From Alteromonadaceae bacterium (GTDB lineage Bacteria; Pseudomonadota; Gammaproteobacteria; Enterobacterales; Alteromonadaceae), in the NCBI GenBank assembly GCA_013373625.1, contig JABXHM010000023.1, forward strand, positions 110,042-174,041: DNA of 64,000 nucleotides, in the 5' to 3' direction. A program made the translations under genes and the position numbers. Below the pieces are notes generated by a model. The model was given only the letters and a program-made list of their open reading frames with translations. It made no database searches and was not told the DNA's origin. This document shows, in pieces, positions 35,222 through 44,541 of the stretch (position 1 is the stretch's first letter; each line of letters begins with the position of its first letter).

Positions 35222-36094
35222 TCATTCAAAAAAATGCGCATACCGGGCCGGCATGGCATCGAGACTTTTTATTGCTATGCCTCGGTAAAAAAGCTCTGCG
35301 GCTTCGCTTTGCAACTGGATCTTACCCTTTGTGAGGGGCACCGGTTTGCCGTCTATCACATTGCGTGAGTTTCTTAACACCATTACCACTTCACCATTAA
35401 CAATATGTATGCTTTTGTCCTCAAAAGTGATGAGATCAAGCGTGTTCCACTGCCCATGGGGATTCTCGTGATTTTCTTTGCGCAGTACCAGACCTTTAAT
35501 GTCTTCGCCTTGCCCCACGGGCAGGAAAGGCTGGGTCTCATCGGCCACGGGATTCATGATGTACTCTGGCGAAAAAGCTCTTACATCAACAGCGGTTGTC
35601 ATTTGATTCCAGTAATCACCAATATGGCCCTGCATAATTTGAAATTCCTGAGAAATCATCCACGACCGGTAGTAATCCTGCCCATGCTCACCAATAGCGT
35701 GATACAAAATACCGCTGTCTTTGAGCCTATCTAAGCGCGGTGGCCACTTTTTATCACCCCACTTAAATTGCAGCGTAAAATGGTAATTTTCATATTCCTG
35801 TTTCGTCGATACTCCGCCGTAGTATTCGCCACTAACACGCAATACCGGCTGATTATTCTGCCCGCGCAACATAGTGAACACCTGCAGCTCGTCATTGCCG
35901 GTATTCAGCCCGACAGGTTGCATCAGGCTGCCATCTTCATTAAGTGGAGCACTGCCGTCATAGGCAGGTTTGTGCTTAAAACTGATATAAGTGTCCCAAT
36001 GGCTTAAATCATCATCGAGGAGATATTGCCATTCTTCTTTTGCATAGACAGACGTGCTGAGCACCAACGTGAGTGCCGCGAGTAATAACTTCAT
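35222..36094 (-). CDS. Secreted DUF1080 (3-keto-disaccharide hydrolase) family protein
   Basis: The protein of 290 residues starts with a signal peptide (MKLLLAALTLVLSTSVYA) and is then a single concanavalin-like domain of the DUF1080 family, recognisable by WQYLLDDDLSHWDTYISF near the start, the paired strands YENYHFTLQFKWGDKKWPP and the closing KGKIQLQSEAAELFYRGI. Members hydrolyse 3-keto-glycosides or bind polysaccharides; the exact action here is unknown. I start at the ATG at 36094, since the TTG upstream at 36124 would place a signal peptide internally. It is a single gene between the export operon and hslU. The family is common in marine Bacteroidetes and Planctomycetes, and less so in gammaproteobacteria. 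Confidence 0.85.
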   Translation of the reverse strand: MKLLLAALTLVLSTSVYAKEEWQYLLDDDLSHWDTYISFKHKPAYDGSAPLNEDGSLMQPVGLNTGNDELQVFTMLRGQNNQPVLRVSGEYYGGVSTKQEYENYHFTLQFKWGDKKWPPRLDRLKDSGILYHAIGEHGQDYYRSWMISQEFQIMQGHIGDYWNQMTTAVDVRAFSPEYIMNPVADETQPFLPVGQGEDIKGLVLRKENHENPHGQWNTLDLITFEDKSIHIVNGEVVMVLRNSRNVIDGKPVPLTKGKIQLQSEAAELFYRGIAIKSLDAMPARYAHFFE

Positions 36095-36205
36095 AGTAAA
36101 GCCCTGAAAATTGTGAATGGTCAATTTAGCGAAGCTAACGGGTTAGCGCAAGAAATGTAAAGACTTTGGCTAGCAACTTCAGGTCCGGTTACGTTTTGCG
36201 GCGCA

Positions 36206-36248
36206 CAAAACAAGCCGGCCGGTAACAATTGCTTGCTACCGGCCGGCT
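36206..36248 (-). terminator. Terminator of hslVU
   Basis: A 12-bp stem, AGCCGGCCGGTA with TACCGGCCGGCT, is followed on the minus strand by TGTTTTG, 25 nt after the hslU stop. The core GCCGGTAACAA...TTGCTACCGGC matches the hairpin after the export operon. Confidence 0.75.
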
Positions 36249-36274
36249 AACTATTTTAGGGTCTGTTATGACTT

Positions 36275-37606
36275 TTACAGAATAAAGCGACTCAGATCTT
36301 CGTTATCTACCAGCGATTCTAAGTGTTGATTCACGTAGTCAGCATCAATGACATACGTCTCGCCCTGCTGCTCAGAGGCGTCGTAGGAAATATCTTCCAT
36401 CAAACGCTCCAGTACTGTGTGCAGACGGCGGGCGCCAATGTTCTCGGTTTTCTCATTTACTTGCCAGGCTGCCTCAGCAATACGCTGAATACCGGCTTCA
36501 GCAAACTCAACGGTTACGCCCTCGGTTTTCATGAGCTCCACATATTGCTCTGTGAGCGAGGCGTTCGGCTCGGTAAGAATCCGTTTGAAATCTTCCACTT
36601 TAAGTGCTGACAACTCCACTCGAATCGGCAGTCGCCCTTGCAACTCAGGGATCAGATCCGACGGTTTGCTCATTTGGAATGCACCCGATGCAATGAACAG
36701 AATATGGTCAGTTTTGATCATGCCGTGCTTGGTGGATACCGTCGAGCCTTCTACCAATGGCAACAAATCCCGCTGCACGCCCTCGCGGGACACATCAGCT
36801 GAACTGGTGCCTTCACGCTTACAAATTTTGTCAATCTCGTCGACAAATACAATGCCGTTTTGTTCAACGGCTTCCAGCGCTTTCTCTTTGAGATCTTCTT
36901 TGTTCACTAATCGTGATGCTTCTTCTTCGATCAGCACTTTCATGGCATCGCGAATACGCATTTTCTTTTTTTTCTTCTGCGAACCAGAAGATAAATTTTC
37001 GAACATGCCCTGCAACTGATTCGTCATTTCCTCCATGCCTGGAGGTGCCATAATCTCTACACCAATTTGCTGTTGCGACACATCAATTTCGATCTCTTTG
37101 TCGTCGAGCGAACCCTCGCGCAACTTCTTACGAAACGACTGACGGGTACCGCGGTCTTCGGTGCGCTCTTTTTCGCCCCAGGAATTCTCTGGCGGTGGAA
37201 TGAGAATATCCAGTACGCGCTCTTCAGCCGCTTCCTCAGCCCGGTAGCGCACCTTTTCCATTTCCTGCTCTTTGGTCATTTTTACGGCGATGTCTGCCAG
37301 GTCACGAATGATCGTTTCGACTTCCTTACCTACATAACCCACTTCGGTAAACTTAGTTGCTTCCACCTTAATAAATGGCGCATTGGCCAGTTTAGCCAGG
37401 CGCCGGGCAATTTCAGTTTTACCCACCCCGGTAGGGCCAATCATTAAAATATTTTTGGGAGTCACTTCCTGACGCAGTTCTGGCTTTAACTGCATTCTAC
37501 GCCAGCGGTTTCTGAGCGCGATAGCTACCGCACGCTTGGCACTTTGCTGACCGATAATATGACGATCCAGCTCATGAACAATTTCTCTTGGTGTCATTTC
37601 AGACAT
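36275..37606 (-). CDS. hslU: ATPase subunit HslU of the HslVU protease
   Basis: HslU is the AAA+ unfoldase that feeds substrates to the HslV peptidase in the cytoplasm. Walker A is GPTGVGKTE near residue 56, the GYVG pore motif at about 91 and Walker [10 protein letters not shown] near 255; the long I-domain lies between. The C terminus LSRFIL is the tail that docks into HslV. I choose the ATG at 37606 (443 residues, beginning [14 protein letters not shown]), the usual family start with an AAGGG site upstream, rather than the longer frame from 37657. It follows hslV by 97 nt in the conserved hslV-hslU order, here upstream of a DUF1080 gene. Confidence 0.97.
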   Translation of the reverse strand: MSEMTPREIVHELDRHIIGQQSAKRAVAIALRNRWRRMQLKPELRQEVTPKNILMIGPTGVGKTEIARRLAKLANAPFIKVEATKFTEVGYVGKEVETIIRDLADIAVKMTKEQEMEKVRYRAEEAAEERVLDILIPPPENSWGEKERTEDRGTRQSFRKKLREGSLDDKEIEIDVSQQQIGVEIMAPPGMEEMTNQLQGMFENLSSGSQKKKKKMRIRDAMKVLIEEEASRLVNKEDLKEKALEAVEQNGIVFVDEIDKICKREGTSSADVSREGVQRDLLPLVEGSTVSTKHGMIKTDHILFIASGAFQMSKPSDLIPELQGRLPIRVELSALKVEDFKRILTEPNASLTEQYVELMKTEGVTVEFAEAGIQRIAEAAWQVNEKTENIGARRLHTVLERLMEDISYDASEQQGETYVIDADYVNQHLESLVDNEDLSRFIL

Positions 37607-37703
37607 AATAAACCCTTTTGTAAGACTGACCGCAGCCAGTATGGCAGGTACCGTCAACTGCGCACCTGCTAAAACAATGCGTTACTTTTGATGGCGTACT
37701 GCG

Positions 37704-38228
37704 TTAATAATCGAGTACTTCAACCGTTTGGCTATGGTTGGTGAAAACACAAATATCGGCCGCAATGGTTAAGCTTTGTTTAGCGATTTCATTCGCCGTT
37801 AGCGTTGTATTACCCAGTAATGCCGTGGCCGCGGCTTGCGCATAGTTACCACCAGAACCAATAGCAATAAGATCCTGCTCAGGCTGAACTACGTCACCGT
37901 TACCGGTAATAATGAGCGATGCGCTTTCATCTGCGACTGCCAGCAGTGCTTCGAGCCGACGTAACATACGGTCGGTACGCCAGTCTTTGGCGAGTTCAAC
38001 AGCCGCTTTGGTTAAATGCCCCTGATGTAACTCCAGCTTGGCTTCAAAGCGTTCAAATAATGTGAACGCATCGGCGGTGCCGCCGGCAAACCCAGCCAGC
38101 ACTTTATTTTGATAAAGCCGACGTACTTTGCGGGCATTGCCCTTCATGACGGTATTACCCAAAGACACCTGGCCATCACCGGCCATTACAACCTGATTAT
38201 CTCTTCTGACTGATACTATTGTAGTCAC
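37704..38228 (-). CDS. hslV: Peptidase subunit HslV
   Basis: HslV is a threonine peptidase of the proteasome family that forms two stacked hexamers and is activated by HslU. After removal of the Met, the catalytic Thr is the first residue of [20 protein letters not shown], followed by the family [16 protein letters not shown]. The 174-residue length is standard. The gene precedes hslU in the usual operon order. The hairpin at 38381-38408, upstream, separates it from the ftsN-like gene. Heat-shock control is normal for this operon; I could not verify a sigma-32 promoter by eye. Confidence 0.97.
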   Translation of the reverse strand: MTTIVSVRRDNQVVMAGDGQVSLGNTVMKGNARKVRRLYQNKVLAGFAGGTADAFTLFERFEAKLELHQGHLTKAAVELAKDWRTDRMLRRLEALLAVADESASLIITGNGDVVQPEQDLIAIGSGGNYAQAAATALLGNTTLTANEIAKQSLTIAADICVFTNHSQTVEVLDY

Positions 38229-38380
38229 AATTGCTCCACTTTAGTGGTTTGGCACAATCACCTGACAACAGGTGTGTGCAGACATATGTTTGATGAGTAA
38301 ATAAGTGGGGGATGTTGTGATTTTTTCAAGCCCGTATAAAACGGATTTCGTTTCTGAGGATATTTGCAGGATTAATATAC

Positions 38381-38408
38381 AACAAAGCCGGTACTCACCG
38401 GCTTTGTT
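38381..38408 (-). terminator. Hairpin between the ftsN-like gene and hslV
   Basis: An 11-bp stem, AACAAAGCCGG with CCGGCTTTGTT and a 6-base loop, lies 30 nt after the ftsN-like stop. The T run on the minus strand is imperfect (TTTGTTGTAT), so termination may be partial. Confidence 0.6.
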
Positions 38409-38437
38409 ACAAATGCTAAACGTCTGGTACCCCGTAG

Positions 38438-39019
38438 CTAAAGATTCCAGTACCAGATTTGACAGGTAGTAATATTTACTTTTCTTAAGCTGTGTTTTGC
38501 CCGTTCAGCATCACGTTTGGCGTCAAAGGGCCCCAATATTACTCTGAACCATTCACCATTTGCGCCATCACTACGGCGGATCTGGGCTTCAAGCCCCTGA
38601 AAAGCTATTTTTGCCCGCATCTCATCAGCCTGTGCGCGGGTTTTGAATGATGCACATTGCATCAAATAACGCTTATCTGATTGAACCTGTTCGGCTACGT
38701 CTACTTCTACCTCATAGCCAGGCAGCGTTTTAATGTATTCCCATTCTTCTTCGGGGAGCTCTGGCAGCTCATCTTTTGCCGGGGCAGGTTCAACCGTCAA
38801 CGGCTGCGCGGTGCCAGGATCAGCGTTATCTTTTATCGACCATAGAAAATAAGCAAAACCAAGTAGCAACAATACAACAATAGCAACCGTCAACCATGGT
38901 ACCGTTGCGGCGGGTTCTTGTTGCTGACGACCTCGTTTGGCTGTTGTTTTCTTTGTCGCTTTTTTTGTGTTTTTCTTTTGTGGCGCACGCCCACGAGAAA
39001 CGTAATCACGTTGTGACAT
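38438..39019 (-). CDS. SPOR-domain cell division protein (FtsN-like)
   Basis: A 193-residue protein with a short basic cytoplasmic part (KKNTKKATKKTTAKRGRQQQ), one membrane helix (about 43-63, WLTVAIVVLLLLGFAYFLW) and a C-terminal SPOR domain (about 110-190) that binds denuded peptidoglycan at the division septum. The topology and the position between priA and hslV match FtsN, which activates septal cell-wall synthesis in E. coli, where ftsN also lies between cytR and hslV. It is shorter than E. coli FtsN (319 residues). I start at the ATG at 39019; the earlier in-frame start at 39085 adds a doubtful extension. Confidence 0.85.
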   Translation of the reverse strand: MSQRDYVSRGRAPQKKNTKKATKKTTAKRGRQQQEPAATVPWLTVAIVVLLLLGFAYFLWSIKDNADPGTAQPLTVEPAPAKDELPELPEEEWEYIKTLPGYEVEVDVAEQVQSDKRYLMQCASFKTRAQADEMRAKIAFQGLEAQIRRSDGANGEWFRVILGPFDAKRDAERAKHSLRKVNITTCQIWYWNL

Positions 39020-39166
39020 AATACTGCGTCGATTTCCCTGAGTGAATGACAATAAACAATGCTGGCAGTGTAACCTCTCTGCCAAAAAAATGCTGCCTTT
39101 AATCTGAACACGCAGCGCATATTTTACTTCGTGGTGTACTTGTTATTTACCCGAGCGGGCGCAGGG

Positions 39167-41365
39167 CTAACTAAAATCAACCGGGTCGACGTCTAAGCTC
39201 CACCGCACTTTACTGGCCAAAGGCAAAGACTCTACATCTTGCAAATGATGTTTAAGCCAGCTATGGAGCGCACCACGCTGCTGACACTGCATGATCAACA
39301 TAAACCGAAAGCGACCCTGGCGCTTTTCAATCAAACAAGGTAAAGGCCCAATAAAGCTGCCTTGAGCCACGCTAGCGCTAACACTGTAGCACTGTCTCAC
39401 CTGTTGCAGAAAATGCGTTACCTGCGAACTGTCATTCGCCTCACCGCGAAAAACAGCCTGACTACTCATCGGCGGCAATTGCGCCAGTTTGCGTTCTTGC
39501 AGTGCCTGGCGGGCAAAATGACTAAAACCGTTATTAATCAGATCCTGCAGCAAAGGGTGGCCGGGATTATCGGTCTGCAGCCACATTTCGCCGGGTTTAT
39601 TCGCTCGTCCGGCCCGTCCGGCCAACTGGGTAATGAGCTGGGCAAGCTTTTCGGCGGCCCTGAAGTCGGCCGAAAACAACGCGCCGTCACAATCGAGCAC
39701 GACTACCAGCGTGACATGGGGAAAATGGTGCCCTTTTGACAAAATTTGCGTTCCCACCAGCAATTGGTACTGCCGGGCATTAATTTCATCGAGTCGATTG
39801 ATCAGTTTATCTTTGCCTTTCACCGCGTCACTGTCGATTCGCACCTGCGCCACGTCAGGAAATAATTTCCCCAGTCCCTGTTCCAATTGCTCAGTACCAA
39901 TACCACTGGTTTGCAAGTCATCACTATTGCAACTACCACAATGAGTGGGCATTTTTCGGCTGGCACCACAGTGGTGGCACTGTAAACGGCCCTGAGATTT
40001 ATGATAGGTAAAGGGCCGATCGCAGCTTTTGCAATCTACGGTTTGGCCACAATGATGACACAACACTGCCGGCGCAAATCCGCGTCGGTTTAAAAACACC
40101 AGTACCTGATTGCCCTGCTGCAAATGGCTGCGCATAATATTAATCAAGCCCTGAGCAATACCGGCGTGTAAAGGCTGATCGCGGGAGTCCAGGACTTTGA
40201 GCTGGGTATGGCTGGCACCACCCGCGCGCTGCTGCAACGTCAAATGGGTATAACGCTTATTGAGCGCATTATTTAAACTTTCCAATGACGGCGTGGCGCT
40301 ACCAAGAATGAGGGGCACCTGTTCGCTATGAGCACGTTTTACAGCTAAGTCGCGGGCATGATAACGCAAACCATCCTGCTGCTTAAATGATTCATCATGC
40401 TCTTCATCCACAATGATCATGCCGGGTGATTTAAGGGGCGTAAAAATAGCAGAGCGGGTACCGATAATAATGCCAATCTCTCCGCGACGACTTTGTTGCC
40501 ATACCCTCAAGCGCGCGGTATCGGTCATTTGCGAGTGAAGCACGCCAACAGTTACACCAAAGCGCCGCTCAAAACGACCAACAGTTTGCGGTGTCAGGCC
40601 AATCTCCGGCACCAAAATCAGCACCTGTTTGCCCTGCTTCAATACCGGCTCAATGACCTGTAAATACACTTCAGTCTTACCACTACCGGTTACCCCGTCG
40701 AGTAAATAAGGCACAAACTGACCGGGCTGCTGGTTAATTGCTGCGATCGCTACAGCCTGTTCAGTAGAAGCTGTGGGCGGTGTTTGCTGTAAGGTAAAGT
40801 GTTGCCAGTCACCAGCAGGAGGGTTATTAATAATGGTGGTTTCAATTAAGGCTTTGTCTTGCAACGCTTTAATGACCGCGGCCGAATACTGCGCTTTGAC
40901 CTCTTCGGTGGCCACCGGACCCGGTTCAAGCAGCGCCATACACTGCTGCTGTTTTTTGCCGCGCAATGCAGCAACAGCCTCAGCGCTTTTGCCTTTGTCA
41001 CTTAACATCAATGCTGGCTCGTGGTCGCTGAGAGCAGCACCCTTGCGTAGCTTAGAAGGCATAATGGTCGACCACACTTCGCCAATGGGGTGATGATAAT
41101 AACCCGACAACCATTCAGCCAGGGTAATCAGCGTCGAATCAAAGAGCGGCGATTGGTCGAGCACCTCAGCAATGGCTTTAAGTTTTACCGGCCCGTCATC
41201 GTCTGCAAGCAGATTGACGTTGTCACGACAGGCAATGACCACACCAACCAGTTGGCGTCGTCCGAACGGCACTAACACGCGCGCGCCTGCCGCCACTTCC
41301 TGCTCGCTGGAATAGCTAAAGGTCTGGCGTAAAGGAACTGGAACGGCTACATCAATAATGGACAT
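39167..41365 (-). CDS. priA: Primosomal replication protein N' (PriA helicase)
   Basis: PriA restarts collapsed replication forks by loading the primosome; it is a cytoplasmic 3'-5' superfamily 2 helicase. The helicase shows Walker A DGVTGSGKTEVYL, motif II VDEEHDESFKQQDG, and motif VI QLAGRAGRANKPG. The zinc domain has paired Cys motifs CHHCGQTVDCKSC and CHHCGAS...CGSC. I choose the ATG at 41365, which gives 732 residues, the same as E. coli PriA. The gene is divergent from rpmE, as in many gammaproteobacteria, and is followed on its own strand by the ftsN-like gene 148 nt further. Confidence 0.97.
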   Translation of the reverse strand: MSIIDVAVPVPLRQTFSYSSEQEVAAGARVLVPFGRRQLVGVVIACRDNVNLLADDDGPVKLKAIAEVLDQSPLFDSTLITLAEWLSGYYHHPIGEVWSTIMPSKLRKGAALSDHEPALMLSDKGKSAEAVAALRGKKQQQCMALLEPGPVATEEVKAQYSAAVIKALQDKALIETTIINNPPAGDWQHFTLQQTPPTASTEQAVAIAAINQQPGQFVPYLLDGVTGSGKTEVYLQVIEPVLKQGKQVLILVPEIGLTPQTVGRFERRFGVTVGVLHSQMTDTARLRVWQQSRRGEIGIIIGTRSAIFTPLKSPGMIIVDEEHDESFKQQDGLRYHARDLAVKRAHSEQVPLILGSATPSLESLNNALNKRYTHLTLQQRAGGASHTQLKVLDSRDQPLHAGIAQGLINIMRSHLQQGNQVLVFLNRRGFAPAVLCHHCGQTVDCKSCDRPFTYHKSQGRLQCHHCGASRKMPTHCGSCNSDDLQTSGIGTEQLEQGLGKLFPDVAQVRIDSDAVKGKDKLINRLDEINARQYQLLVGTQILSKGHHFPHVTLVVVLDCDGALFSADFRAAEKLAQLITQLAGRAGRANKPGEMWLQTDNPGHPLLQDLINNGFSHFARQALQERKLAQLPPMSSQAVFRGEANDSSQVTHFLQQVRQCYSVSASVAQGSFIGPLPCLIEKRQGRFRFMLIMQCQQRGALHSWLKHHLQDVESLPLASKVRWSLDVDPVDFS

Positions 41366-41681
41366 GACAAATTGCGACAATTAAGTGAATCAACAACCCC
41401 AGGCCATAGTTACATAGAACATTAACCAGCCGGTGTTGTTATCAGTGTTAATTTTGCATCATAAACCTTGCGACAGCTAATTTCCAAACAAGCCGACACC
41501 CAAAGCACAAAAGGCTGACTACAGGCCAAATATGTACGAAATAACTTGAATGATAATTCGACATCCATTAATATGCGCGGCTCTTAAAAACGCGAGCGAT
41601 GTGTCGCTTGCAGTGAAATTAGTAACGTATGGTGTTCAGCTTCGGGCTGGATAGCGATACGGCCTTTTTTTGAGGTAAACC
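41366..41681. other. Divergent region between priA and rpmE
   Basis: About 316 bases with the rpmE promoter at 41546-41574 and about 100 nt of rpmE leader. The leader has a small hairpin (GCGAGCGA with TCGCTTGC at about 41592-41611) and CAGCTTCGGGCTG, a stem of four with a five-base loop, near 41638. Such structure is of interest because autogenous control of rpmE by its own protein has been reported in E. coli; here that is inference. Confidence 0.55.
41546..41574 (+). promoter_or_regulatory. Sigma-70 promoter of rpmE
   Basis: TTGAAT at 41546-41551 and TAATAT at 41569-41574 are separated by exactly 17 bases, a near-consensus sigma-70 promoter about 105 nt upstream of the rpmE start. Confidence 0.7.
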
Positions 41682-41894
41682 ATGAAACAAGATATCCACC
41701 CAACATACGAAGAAATTACTGCTAACTGTTCTTGCGGTAACGTCATCAAAGTTCGTTCAACAATGGGCAAAGACATTAACCTGGACGTATGTTCAGCGTG
41801 TCACCCTTTCTACACTGGTAAGCAACGTAACGTTGATACTGGTGGTCGTGTTGATCGCTTCAAGAAGCGTTTTGGCGCACTGGGCAAAAAGTAA
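41682..41894 (+). CDS. rpmE: 50S ribosomal protein L31
   Basis: The 70-residue protein is bL31 of the large ribosomal subunit, which bridges the two subunits. It keeps the zinc-binding Cys residues of the C+ form, in NCSCGNVI (16 and 18) and VCSACHPF (37 and 40), so it is the zinc-containing paralogue used when zinc is sufficient. Length and ends ([18 protein letters not shown]) match the family. The ribosome site TGAGG lies before the ATG. A strong terminator ends this single-gene transcript. Confidence 0.97.
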   Translation: MKQDIHPTYEEITANCSCGNVIKVRSTMGKDINLDVCSACHPFYTGKQRNVDTGGRVDRFKKRFGALGKK

Positions 41895-41908
41895 GCCCTG
41901 TCTTGAAG

Positions 41909-41937
41909 AAAAAGCGCCTCTACGGCGCTTTTTTTAT
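41909..41937 (+). terminator. Rho-independent terminator of rpmE
   Basis: A stem of AAAAAGCGCC with GGCGCTTTTT closes loop TCTAC and is followed by more T residues, 15 nt after the rpmE stop. Confidence 0.92.
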
Positions 41938-42215
41938 CTCTACCGTAATCACCCAAAAGAATACTCGACGACAATTCCATAAAAAAATCAAATGCTGATT
42001 ATTTGTTCTGCACCGTAGCGTTCAGCCTCAGATCGCGTTATGTTAGTGGCTAATCACAGGTATACAGAGTGCCAGCTAACATGCTATCGGACATTTCCTG
42101 TGATACAGTTAATCTATAATAACAAGAACATATGGCTTGTGTTTAACAACACCAAAACAACTGACTTTATAACCTTTTTCAGGTTTACCATAAAAGCATA
42201 ACAGGATAGACGCAA

Positions 42216-43454
42216 ATGTCAGATTTTCGCCAACGTGCCCTCGATTATCATGCCAAACCCACGCCTGGAAAAATCCGGGTAGAACTTTCAAAACCTGCCG
42301 AAACAGTCACCGATCTGGCGCTGGCCTATAGCCCGGGAGTGGCCGAGCCATGCCGTGAAATAGCCGAAGATCCTAACGCTGCTTACACCTATACGGGTAA
42401 AGGCAACATGGTTGCCGTTATCAGTAACGGCACAGCTATACTAGGTCTGGGCAATTTAGGTCCACTGGCTTCAAAACCCGTAATGGAGGGTAAAGCGTTA
42501 TTGTTCAAGCGCTTCGCCGGACTCGACTCAATTGATATTGAAGTGAAGCACCGTACCACCGAAGAATTTATCAATACGGTTGCCAATATCGCAGATACCT
42601 TTGGTGGCATTAACCTTGAAGATATCAAAGCGCCGGAATGTTTCGAGATTGAACAAGAGCTCATTAAGCGCTGCAAAATTCCGGTCTTTCATGATGACCA
42701 GCACGGCACGGCAATTGTTACTGCGGCGGGAATGCTCAATGCACTGGAGATTCAGGGAAAAGACATTGGCGATGCCAAAATTGTGTGTATGGGCGCTGGC
42801 GCTGCGGCGGTTGCCTGTATGGAGCTACTCATTAAATGTGGTGCGCAGCGTGAGCGCATTTATATGCTCGACCGTAAAGGGGTTATTCATACCCGTCGCG
42901 ACGATTTAACACCACATAAAATGCTGTTTGCCAATAATACCGACAAACGTACACTGGAAGATGTTATGGATGGCGCTGATATTTTCGTCGGTGTGTCAGG
43001 CCCCGACTTGTTGCCACCAGAAGCGCTGACGCTAATGGCTCCGAATCCTATTGTGTTTGCCTGTTCAAATCCGGATCCGGAAATAAAGCCCGAAGTAGCA
43101 CTTGCCACACGCTCTGATCTTATTATGGCGACCGGTCGTTCAGATTACCCCAATCAGGTGAATAACGTGTTGTGCTTCCCGTTTATTTTTCGTGGTGCAC
43201 TGGATGTTCGCGCCACGGCCATTAACGACGAAATGAAAGTGGCGGCGGTTGAAGCCTTGCGTTCGGTATCAAAAGAGCCGGTCCCCGAGTCGGTGTTAGC
43301 CGCCAGCAACGTAGACAGCCTCACCTTTGGTAAAGATTATATTATTCCCAAGCCTATGGATCCCCGGCTGTGCGCGCGAATAGCACGAGCGGTTGCCGAA
43401 GCGGCTATTCAATCAGGGGTTGCCAGGCTCGAAGTCATCCCCGACTATCAATAG
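42216..43454 (+). CDS. Malic enzyme (oxaloacetate-decarboxylating)
   Basis: The enzyme converts malate to pyruvate and CO2 with NAD(P) in the cytoplasm. The N-terminal malic domain (about 15-150) has AYSPGVAEPC and KPVMEGKALLFK, and the metal-binding sequence FEIEQELIKRCKIPVFHDDQ; the NAD(P) domain (about 160-390) has MGAGAAAVACMELL and later FACSNPDPEI. At 412 residues it is the short form, without the C-terminal phosphotransacetylase-like domain of E. coli MaeB. Coenzyme preference cannot be settled by eye. A strong terminator follows and the gene stands alone. Confidence 0.93.
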   Translation: MSDFRQRALDYHAKPTPGKIRVELSKPAETVTDLALAYSPGVAEPCREIAEDPNAAYTYTGKGNMVAVISNGTAILGLGNLGPLASKPVMEGKALLFKRFAGLDSIDIEVKHRTTEEFINTVANIADTFGGINLEDIKAPECFEIEQELIKRCKIPVFHDDQHGTAIVTAAGMLNALEIQGKDIGDAKIVCMGAGAAAVACMELLIKCGAQRERIYMLDRKGVIHTRRDDLTPHKMLFANNTDKRTLEDVMDGADIFVGVSGPDLLPPEALTLMAPNPIVFACSNPDPEIKPEVALATRSDLIMATGRSDYPNQVNNVLCFPFIFRGALDVRATAINDEMKVAAVEALRSVSKEPVPESVLAASNVDSLTFGKDYIIPKPMDPRLCARIARAVAEAAIQSGVARLEVIPDYQ

Positions 43455-43478
43455 TGATTACTGATGTTATCAATGAAC

Positions 43479-43508
43479 AAAAAGCCATCATCGATTGATG
43501 GCTTTTTT
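43479..43508 (+). terminator. Rho-independent terminator of the malic enzyme gene
   Basis: A 12-bp stem AAAAAGCCATCA with TGATGGCTTTTT, loop TCGAT, followed by TG; 24 nt after the stop. On the other strand an A-rich arm gives a T run too, so it may also serve the convergent AraC gene. Confidence 0.9.
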
Positions 43509-43536
43509 GTGATGTGTAGTGCTGCGGGTGAGGATT

Positions 43537-44541
43537 TTATATTGCACGCAACTGGCTTGGCGTCGAACCAGTCCAGCGCTTTACTGCCCGGCGAAAGTTA
43601 GTGACATCAGTAAACGCCATTTTCAACGCACTTTGCTCGTTATTCAGCTTTTGCACCTGCAAGTAAAATACAGCTTGCTGACGACGAATATCATCGTGCA
43701 GCAAGCTAAAGGTCGTGTCGTGTTCCGCCAATTTACGTTTAAGCGACGCAGGGCTTAAACCGAGTTGTTGTGCCATCTCTGGCAGGGTGACTGCAGCCTG
43801 GTGGCGCAACCGGAAACGTACATCATCTAAAAATGTCTGGCGATATACCCGCTGCTCCTTATAACGTCGCAGCGCCAGTTGTTTGAAGGTTTGGTTGGCT
43901 TGCAGACAAGGCGTACGTAGTGCCTGCTGGTTAATTCGCACAGAAAAAAATGGCTGTTCAAAACGCAGCCTGAATCCCAGGCCCTCCTCATATTCCTGTA
44001 TGTGGCGAGGCCGCCGGTAGGGAAAATCAAACGAGAAAGGCAACCGTTTGCCGGTACAGTGACGAGCCAGCGCTACTAATGCAGCGCAATAGGTTTCAGC
44101 CATAAAAACAAAGTGCCTGGCACACCCCATGGCATCCTGCAAAATCAAAAACACATCGTCGTTGTATTCGTATCGATGGGCAGAAACAAACGGACAAAGC
44201 CGTGTTTGAAACACAGGAATGGCCCGTATAGATTCGGCAAAATGCTGAGTATGAGTAAAATACGGGAGGGCGTCATTGACAAATGCCGACACCAGATACT
44301 GACCAAACTGAAACGCCAAATCATCCCCATCATAGTGTTTCTGTGCGTTCCCCACTAGCTTCATTAACTGCACAGCACTAATGGGCTTATCGGTAAGTAA
44401 GTCTTCACTAAACACACCCGTTCCGCGCAACAGCTTTTGCTCATCTGCCCCGCGAGCCACAGCAACCTGCACCAATGCGTTTGCCAACTGCCGGGCTGGC
44501 AGCGCTTTGTCATTGCGTGAAAGCAACTGCTGGTGAAGCAT
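43537..44541 (-). CDS. AraC-family regulator with Arabinose_bd-type N-terminal domain
   Basis: A 334-residue regulator with the N-terminal domain of the AraC/OruR/GbuR group (about 20-205; VARGADEQKLLRGTGVFSED near residue 30 and later PYFTHTQHFAESIRAI) and a C-terminal AraC helix-turn-helix domain (about 230-330), where LPEMAQQLGLSPASLKRKLA and the closing FTDVTNFRRAVKRWTGSTPS are the two DNA-contact helices. The ATG overlaps the stop of the GGDEF gene by one base, so the two are one operon and probably act in one regulatory unit. The effector is unknown. Confidence 0.88.
   Translation of the reverse strand: MLHQQLLSRNDKALPARQLANALVQVAVARGADEQKLLRGTGVFSEDLLTDKPISAVQLMKLVGNAQKHYDGDDLAFQFGQYLVSAFVNDALPYFTHTQHFAESIRAIPVFQTRLCPFVSAHRYEYNDDVFLILQDAMGCARHFVFMAETYCAALVALARHCTGKRLPFSFDFPYRRPRHIQEYEEGLGFRLRFEQPFFSVRINQQALRTPCLQANQTFKQLALRRYKEQRVYRQTFLDDVRFRLRHQAAVTLPEMAQQLGLSPASLKRKLAEHDTTFSLLHDDIRRQQAVFYLQVQKLNNEQSALKMAFTDVTNFRRAVKRWTGSTPSQLRAI

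Noticed and set aside
36531..37019. 162-codon plus-strand frame
   Set aside because: It is antisense to hslU and has no domain or ribosome site.
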